A stretch of 11,000 nt of DNA from Holdemanella sp. (GTDB lineage: Bacteria > Bacillota_I > Bacilli_A > Erysipelotrichales > Erysipelotrichaceae), in the NCBI GenBank assembly GCA_021442845.1, contig JABUSD010000221.1:1-11000 (forward strand), in the 5' to 3' direction. Within the stretch, counting starts at the first letter, position 1, and the number at the start of each line of letters is the position of its first letter. The notes under the pieces were generated by a model. That model was given only the letters and a program-made list of their open reading frames with translations, was not told where the DNA came from and did no database searches. Of this stretch, positions 6,630 through 11,000 are shown in pieces. The position numbers and the translations under genes are program-made.

Positions 6630-7443
6630 TCCATGCATCGTAGCTTCCATCACAACGGATATTATTCTATATGTAGAATTTCTTCCTAAACGGCAGCAGG
6701 ATACCAAGGTATTAAAAACAGAGACCAGAATTGGTGGATGTGCTTATCATGTGGCAAAGGCATGCCAGATTGCACCTGTATTTGCACCAGTAGGAAAGGG
6801 AAGCAACGCCCAGTTTGTCAAGGATGCCCTTATTCAGGAAGATTTTGAATGCATTATGCCAACTGTAGACCAGGACAATGGGGCGTGTTATTGCCTTGTA
6901 GAACCAGATGGAGAAAGAACATTCATGGCTGCCCATGGCGCTGAATATAAATATAAGGAAGAATGGCTGGATGAACTTGAAGAATATGATCTTATATATC
7001 TAAGTGGAATTGATATGGAAGTAAAAGAGAATCATTGTATAATTGATTATTGCAAGGAAAAGGATAAGCCGATTTTTCTATCACCAGGACCTAGACTTGA
7101 ATTTCTATACTGCATGGATGAATTGTTAGATATGCATCCAATTTTACATATGAACCGTCTTGAATGCGAAATATTATCAAAACTTCCTTTCGAAGAGGGA
7201 ATCAGGAAATTATATGAAAGAACAAAATCACTTATCATTGTGACAGATGGTGAATTTGGTTCATATGCATATGATGGCACTTTATATTATGAACCAAGTG
7301 AAAAAGCGGTTATTAAAAATACGATAGGAGCTGGCGATTGCCATGCTGGAAGCTGTCTTCACTCTCTTGTTGAAAGGGATGATATCCAGACAATGCTTAG
7401 AAAAGCTAATGATTCAGCTAGATTAAAGCTTATGAACAAATAG
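6610..7443 (+). CDS. PfkB-family sugar/nucleoside kinase, substrate unknown
   Basis: Predicted ATP-dependent kinase of the ribokinase/PfkB family. The 277-aa product is a little short for the family. Visible elements: a first strand with the substrate-contact Asp position (D17), the GG hinge (G42-G43), [14 protein letters not shown] before the nucleotide site, and signature 2, [11 protein letters not shown], with the anion hole and catalytic D243. The first signature is unusual: [10 protein letters not shown] has His47 where most members have Asn. There is a CxxC (C6, C9) near the N-terminus and a Cys (C244) beside the catalytic Asp. The start ATG 6610 has GTGAGG 6 nt upstream; an in-frame GTG at 6598 lies within that site and is rejected. 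The 20-bp overlap with luxS implies coupled translation. Possible substrates are ribose-like sugars, nucleosides or 2-keto-3-deoxy sugars; none is supported specifically. Confidence 0.82.
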   Translation: MKENLCNPCIVASITTDIILYVEFLPKRQQDTKVLKTETRIGGCAYHVAKACQIAPVFAPVGKGSNAQFVKDALIQEDFECIMPTVDQDNGACYCLVEPDGERTFMAAHGAEYKYKEEWLDELEEYDLIYLSGIDMEVKENHCIIDYCKEKDKPIFLSPGPRLEFLYCMDELLDMHPILHMNRLECEILSKLPFEEGIRKLYERTKSLIIVTDGEFGSYAYDGTLYYEPSEKAVIKNTIGAGDCHAGSCLHSLVERDDIQTMLRKANDSARLKLMNK

Positions 7444-7469
7444 ACATGAAAGAATGTCTATTTTTTGTT
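7439..7469 (+). terminator. Intrinsic terminator of the mutY-luxS-kinase operon
   Basis: Perfect 9-bp stem AATAGACAT (7439-7447) / ATGTCTATT (7454-7462) with the 6-nt loop GAAAGA, followed by TTTTGTTT. The kinase TAG stop (7441-7443) lies within the left arm. Confidence 0.87.
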
Positions 7470-7488
7470 TGAAAAAGACATATAACGT

Positions 7489-7518
7489 TTGGAGATATAC
7501 CTATAACTGTGCTAGAAT
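7489..7518 (+). promoter_or_regulatory. secA: Putative secA-prfB promoter with extended -10
   Basis: An extended -10 of the form TGnTAGAAT is at 7510-7518 (TAGAAT at 7513-7518). A weak -35 TTGGAG (7489-7494) stands 18 bp upstream. Transcription would begin near 7525, about 32 nt before the secA ATG. A nearby TTGACG (7524-7529) has no suitable -10 downstream and is not taken as a promoter. Confidence 0.5.
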
Positions 7519-7556
7519 GTAGATTGACGTAAAATAGACTCTAAGGAGGAAATACT

Positions 7557-10010
7557 ATGGTTAGTTTTTTTGAAAAGCTATTCTCTGAAGAAAAAAGAGA
7601 ACTTGAACAACTAGAAAAAATGGCAGACAAAGTCATTTCTTATGAACCTGCAATGCAAGCATTGTCAGATGATGAATTAAGAAATAAGACTGCAGAGTAT
7701 AAAGAACGTCTAGCAAAAGGTGAAACAGAAGATGATCTTCTTTATGAAACATTTGCCACAGCTAGAGAAGCAGCTTATCGTGTCATTAATGAAAAGCCTT
7801 ATAAGGTACAGATTATGGGATCTATCGCAATGCACAAAGGCGATATTTCTGAAATGAAGACAGGTGAAGGTAAAACCTTAACCGCAACAATGTGTGTTTA
7901 CTTAAATGCATTATCAGGAAAAGGTGTTCATGTAATTACGGTTAACGAATACTTAGCTGGTCGTGATGCTGCATGGATGGGTGAAATTTACCGATTCTTA
8001 GGATTGAGCGTTGGTGTAAACAAGCGTGAATTGACACCAGAGGAAAAACGAGCCGCTTATAATTGCGATATCACATATACAACAAACTCTGAATTAGGAT
8101 TTGACTACTTGCGTGACAACATGGTTACAAGTGTTAGAGAACGTGTAATGCGTGGATTGAATATGGCTATTGTCGATGAAGTTGACTCTGTATTAATTGA
8201 CGAATCACGTACACCATTGATTATTTCTGGTGGAAAGAAGAAAACTGCAAATCTTTATATTGCAGCGGATAACTTTGTAAAGACATTGGTTGCTCCAGAA
8301 TATGAAAGAGATAAATTCACAAATGAAAAGATTCTGGTATCAGGTGACTATGATATTGATGAAAAGACACGTCAGGTCATGCTATCGGAAGATGGATGTC
8401 ATAAAGCAGAAGCTTTCTTTAAAATCAAGAACCTTTATGATATTGAACATACACAATTGGTTCACCATATCAACCAGGCACTTCGTGCAAACTATATTAT
8501 GATGCGTGAAGTCGAATATGTGGTAAATGATGAACAGGAAATCGTAATCGTTGACCAGTTTACTGGACGTATGATGCCAGGACGTGCGTATTCAGATGGA
8601 TTGCATCAGGCAATTGAAGCAAAAGAAGGTGTACCAATTAAAGAGGAAACATCTACATTGGCAACCATCACATACCAGAACTTCTTCCGTTTGTATGACA
8701 AGTTAGCAGGTATGACTGGTACTGCAAAAACAGAAGAAGAGGAATTCCTTTCAACATACAATATGAAGGTTGTATGTATTCCAACAAATGTTCCTGTCAT
8801 TCGTGAAGATTTAGATGATGAAATCTATGCACACAAGGAACACAAGTTCAAAGCCCTTGTAGAAGAAGTAAAACGTCTATATGAAAAAGGACAGCCAGTC
8901 CTTGTTGGTACAATTGCGGTAGAAACGTCTGAATTGATTTCAAATTTATTGAAGAAGGAAAAAATCCCTCACCAGTTGTTGAATGCGAAAAACCATGCAA
9001 AGGAAGCTGAAATCGTTGCTCTTGCTGGTCGTCCAAAATCAGTTACAATCGCAACAAACATGGCTGGACGTGGTACCGATATCAAACTTACAGAAGAGTC
9101 ACGTAAATTAGGTGGTTTAGCTGTATTAGGTAGTGAAAGACATGAATCTCGTCGTATTGACAACCAGTTACGTGGTCGTTCAGGACGTCAGGGAGATCCT
9201 GGATTCTCTAGATTCTATATCTCATTGGAAGACTCATTGATGGTTCGTTTCAGCGGTGATAAGATTCAGAAAATGTTTGATAAATTTGATTATGAAGCTA
9301 TCCATTCAAAGACAATCACAAAATCAATCAGTTCTGCACAGAAACGTGTAGAAGGGTATAACTTTGATATGCGTAAACAGCTTCTTGATTATGATGATGT
9401 ATTACGTCGTCAACGTGAAATCATCTATGCACAAAGAAATAAGATTCTTGAAAGTGAAGAAATTCATGATACAGTACAAGCTGTTTTCAAATCTACAATT
9501 GAAAATGTTGTAAAGGCAAATCTATCGGATCCAAAGAAGATGACAGTAGATGCAGAAAGTCTTGCACAGTCATTGTCTGTAATGGGTATGACAGAAGAAA
9601 AGGCAATTCATGCCAGTGAATTGACGGGTAAGAAATTTGAAGAAACTGTAAATTACTGTTTTGATAAGGTTTGGGGAGAATACGAAAAGGAAATCGAACC
9701 TGTTAAGAGCCAGTTCCTGCCATTTGAAAAGACAGTTGTACTTCGTAATATCGATAGAAACTGGATCAATCACATTGACAGAATGGATAAGTTAAGAAGT
9801 GGTATCTATCTACGTTCTTATGCACAGAACAATCCGCTTCAACAATATGTTGAAGAAGGATTTGATATGTTTGATGAAATGAACAATCGTATTAATAGAG
9901 AAATTACACAATTCCTATTAAAAGTTAGAATCCGTAAAGAAGAACCTAAGAATCCTGCTCTAGAAGCTGCCAAAGCAGCCGCTAAGAAGAGAATTAAAAA
10001 AGGTAAATAA
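7557..10010 (+). CDS. secA: Preprotein translocase ATPase SecA
   Basis: Motor ATPase of the general secretion pathway, pushing unfolded preproteins through SecYEG at the membrane. The 817-aa protein has the Walker A motif GEGKT (103-107), TTNSELGFDYLRDN (175-188), DEVD (207-210) in NBD1, and SRTPLIISG. The preprotein cross-linking region follows, then GRMMPGRAYSDGLHQ. In NBD2 lie ATNMAGRGTDI (499-509) and RGRSGRQGDPG (539-549), then helical scaffold and wing domains. It ends in a lysine-rich tail (residues ~800-817) and lacks the C-terminal CxCx8CH/C zinc motif present in E. coli (901 aa) and B. subtilis (841 aa) SecA. AAGGAGGAA at 7543-7551 supports the start. The stop shares one base with the prfB ATG (TAATG). 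Confidence 0.98.
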   Translation: MVSFFEKLFSEEKRELEQLEKMADKVISYEPAMQALSDDELRNKTAEYKERLAKGETEDDLLYETFATAREAAYRVINEKPYKVQIMGSIAMHKGDISEMKTGEGKTLTATMCVYLNALSGKGVHVITVNEYLAGRDAAWMGEIYRFLGLSVGVNKRELTPEEKRAAYNCDITYTTNSELGFDYLRDNMVTSVRERVMRGLNMAIVDEVDSVLIDESRTPLIISGGKKKTANLYIAADNFVKTLVAPEYERDKFTNEKILVSGDYDIDEKTRQVMLSEDGCHKAEAFFKIKNLYDIEHTQLVHHINQALRANYIMMREVEYVVNDEQEIVIVDQFTGRMMPGRAYSDGLHQAIEAKEGVPIKEETSTLATITYQNFFRLYDKLAGMTGTAKTEEEEFLSTYNMKVVCIPTNVPVIREDLDDEIYAHKEHKFKALVEEVKRLYEKGQPVLVGTIAVETSELISNLLKKEKIPHQLLNAKNHAKEAEIVALAGRPKSVTIATNMAGRGTDIKLTEESRKLGGLAVLGSERHESRRIDNQLRGRSGRQGDPGFSRFYISLEDSLMVRFSGDKIQKMFDKFDYEAIHSKTITKSISSAQKRVEGYNFDMRKQLLDYDDVLRRQREIIYAQRNKILESEEIHDTVQAVFKSTIENVVKANLSDPKKMTVDAESLAQSLSVMGMTEEKAIHASELTGKKFEETVNYCFDKVWGEYEKEIEPVKSQFLPFEKTVVLRNIDRNWINHIDRMDKLRSGIYLRSYAQNNPLQQYVEEGFDMFDEMNNRINREITQFLLKVRIRKEEPKNPALEAAKAAAKKRIKKGK

Positions 10011-11000
10011 TGGAACTATATGAATTGAAACAAGGAGTTAGTACTCACCTAGAGAAGTTGCATTCTTTAGGTGAGTCTCTTTGACTTAGACGTTAAAAAG
10101 GATAAGGTTGAAGAACTCGATCATATGATTATGCGGGATGATTTCTGGAATGATCAGAAAAAAGCACAGACAATCATTCGAAATCGAAACGCATTAAAAG
10201 AAATTGTTGATAAATACGAAGAATTAAGTGCTCAATTGGATGGGCTGAATGAAACAGCGGATGTATTGAAAATAGAATTTGATGAAGAGCTGATGGAAAT
10301 TGCAGCTGAGGATTTCAATGATGCTACATCAAAACTGGAAGATTTTGAAATACAGGTATTATTATCTCATGAATATGATCAGAACAATGCGATTCTAGAA
10401 TTGCATCCAGGAGCAGGAGGAACAGAAAGCTGTGACTGGGTCAGCATGTTGTATAGAATGTATACCCGCTATGCTGAAAAACATGGTTTCAAGGTAACCG
10501 TTCTTGATTATCAGCCAGGGGATGAAGCTGGAATCAAATCCGTAACATTCCTGGTGGAAGGGGATAAGGCATATGGATATCTTAAATCCGAAAAAGGAGT
10601 CCATAGACTGGTTCGTATTTCGCCATTTGATGCTGGAGCTAGAAGACATACATCATTCGCATCCTTAGAGGTTATGCCACAGTTTAACGATGAAATCGAG
10701 ATTGATATCAAGCCAGAGGATTTGATTGTTGAAACAAAAAGAGCATCAGGAGCTGGAGGACAGCATATCAATAAGACAGACTCTGCGATTCGTATGGTGC
10801 ATAAGCCAACAGGAATTGTGGCAACATGCCAGAATGGAAGAAGCCAGCATGAAAATCGTGAAGAAGCATTGCGAGTGTTAAAATCGCGTATTTATCAATT
10901 ACAGATTGAAGAACAGGAAAAGAAATTAGCAGAAATCAAGGGGATTCAACAAGCCAATGAATGGGGTAGCCAGATTCGAAGCTATGTCATGCATCCATAT
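10010..11000 (+). CDS. prfB: Peptide chain release factor 2, programmed +1 frameshift, 3' end beyond window
   Basis: RF2 recognises UGA and UAA stop codons and triggers peptide release. The first frame runs from ATG 10010 through 24 codons (MELYELKQG...GESL) to an in-frame TGA at 10082-10084. Shifting +1 at CTT (10079-10081), with T10082 skipped, opens a frame to the window end: 306 more codons starting Asp-Leu-Asp. The merged protein shows 330 of about 365 residues. The stop-codon reading tripeptide SPF is at 204-206 and the catalytic GGQ at 249-251, matching the usual RF2 positions and confirming the frameshift. ELHPGAGGTES is also typical. The ATG overlaps the secA stop by one base, with a modest AGG at 10001-10003 in the end of secA, so translation is probably coupled. 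Autoregulation is expected: low RF2 makes the TGA pause longer and favours the shift. Confidence 0.97.
10043..10076 (+). promoter_or_regulatory. prfB: 14-bp RNA stem-loop inside prfB, covering the frameshift-stimulating Shine-Dalgarno
   Basis: The left arm ACTCACCTAGAGAA (10043-10056) pairs with the right arm TTCTTTAGGTGAGT (10063-10076) across a 6-nt loop GTTGCA; 13 Watson-Crick pairs and one G-U. The right arm contains AGGTGAG (10069-10075), the internal Shine-Dalgarno-like sequence of the frameshift site, and ends 2 nt before the CTT slip codon. It is not followed by a T-tract, so it is not an intrinsic terminator. A role in modulating the frameshift or in secA/prfB mRNA processing is inference. 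Confidence 0.6.
10069..10085 (+). promoter_or_regulatory. prfB: Programmed +1 frameshift site of prfB
   Basis: Elements in order: Shine-Dalgarno-like AGGTGAG (10069-10075), TCT, the slip codon CTT (10079-10081), stop TGA (10082-10084) and C (10085), matching the CTT TGA C core known from E. coli and most bacteria. The SD-like A is one base further from CTT than in the E. coli AGGGGGTATCTTTGAC arrangement. Confidence 0.95.

Noticed and set aside
10082..10084. Early stop in prfB as a pseudogene or sequencing error
   Set aside because: CTT TGA C with an upstream SD-like sequence at codon 25 is the known RF2 autoregulatory frameshift, and the downstream frame is intact with SPF and GGQ at the expected positions.
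10043..10090. The prfB stem-loop as an intrinsic terminator of secA
   Set aside because: The stem is strong, but it is followed by CTCTTTGACTTAG with no run of T, and it lies inside the translated first frame of prfB.
10395..10771. Two overlapping minus-strand ORFs opposite prfB
   Set aside because: They lie wholly over the conserved RF2 domains on the plus strand and have no ribosome binding site or recognisable motif.
1..11000. CRISPR arrays, insertion sequences, tRNA or rRNA genes, phage or defence modules
   Set aside because: No regularly spaced repeats, transposase, integrase or structured RNA gene was seen; the window is ordinary housekeeping sequence apart from the findings listed.

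Overview
The window is AT-rich, densely packed chromosomal DNA from a Gram-positive Bacillota (Firmicutes). Evidence for this is the strong AGGAGG-type ribosome binding sites, TATAAT promoters, short hairpin/T-tract terminators, the secA-prfB gene pair, a Firmicutes-type MutY and a lipoprotein cyclophilin. A pyrB-pyrI pair (ATCase with a regulatory chain) argues against Bacillus itself and fits Erysipelotrichia- or Clostridia-like lineages. That placement is inference; there is no rRNA or species marker here.

Layout. 1-531: 3' end of tcdA (tRNA t6A dehydratase). 562-1161: a lipoprotein cyclophilin, convergent with a PucR-family regulator (1176-2333, minus strand); both share one bidirectional terminator whose arms overlap the two stop codons. 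2334-2723: a regulatory intergenic region with a divergent promoter area, repeats that could be PucR-type operators, an unrecognised 43-codon small gene (2490-2621) with an excellent ribosome binding site, its terminator, and the pyrB promoter. 2724-4075: pyrB-pyrI, translationally coupled by a 4-bp overlap. 4144-5106: manA, transcribed from a promoter whose -35 lies in the pyrI terminator. 5164-7443: mutY-luxS-PfkB kinase, a tight operon with 4-bp and 20-bp overlaps. 7557-11000: secA followed by prfB, where the prfB ATG shares one base with the secA stop; prfB is read through a programmed +1 frameshift at codon 25 and runs off the window.

Most of the genes are housekeeping: tRNA modification, protein folding at the membrane, pyrimidine synthesis, mannose-6-phosphate metabolism, 8-oxoguanine repair, the activated methyl cycle/AI-2, secretion and translation termination. 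No mobile element, CRISPR array, tRNA or rRNA was seen.

The most unusual signals are (1) a 14-bp stem-loop inside the first reading frame of prfB that buries the frameshift-stimulating Shine-Dalgarno sequence directly before the CTT TGA slip site, (2) the orphan 43-aa gene between a PucR-type regulator and pyrB, and (3) a divergent PfkB kinase, lacking the usual Asn of the first signature, coupled to luxS.
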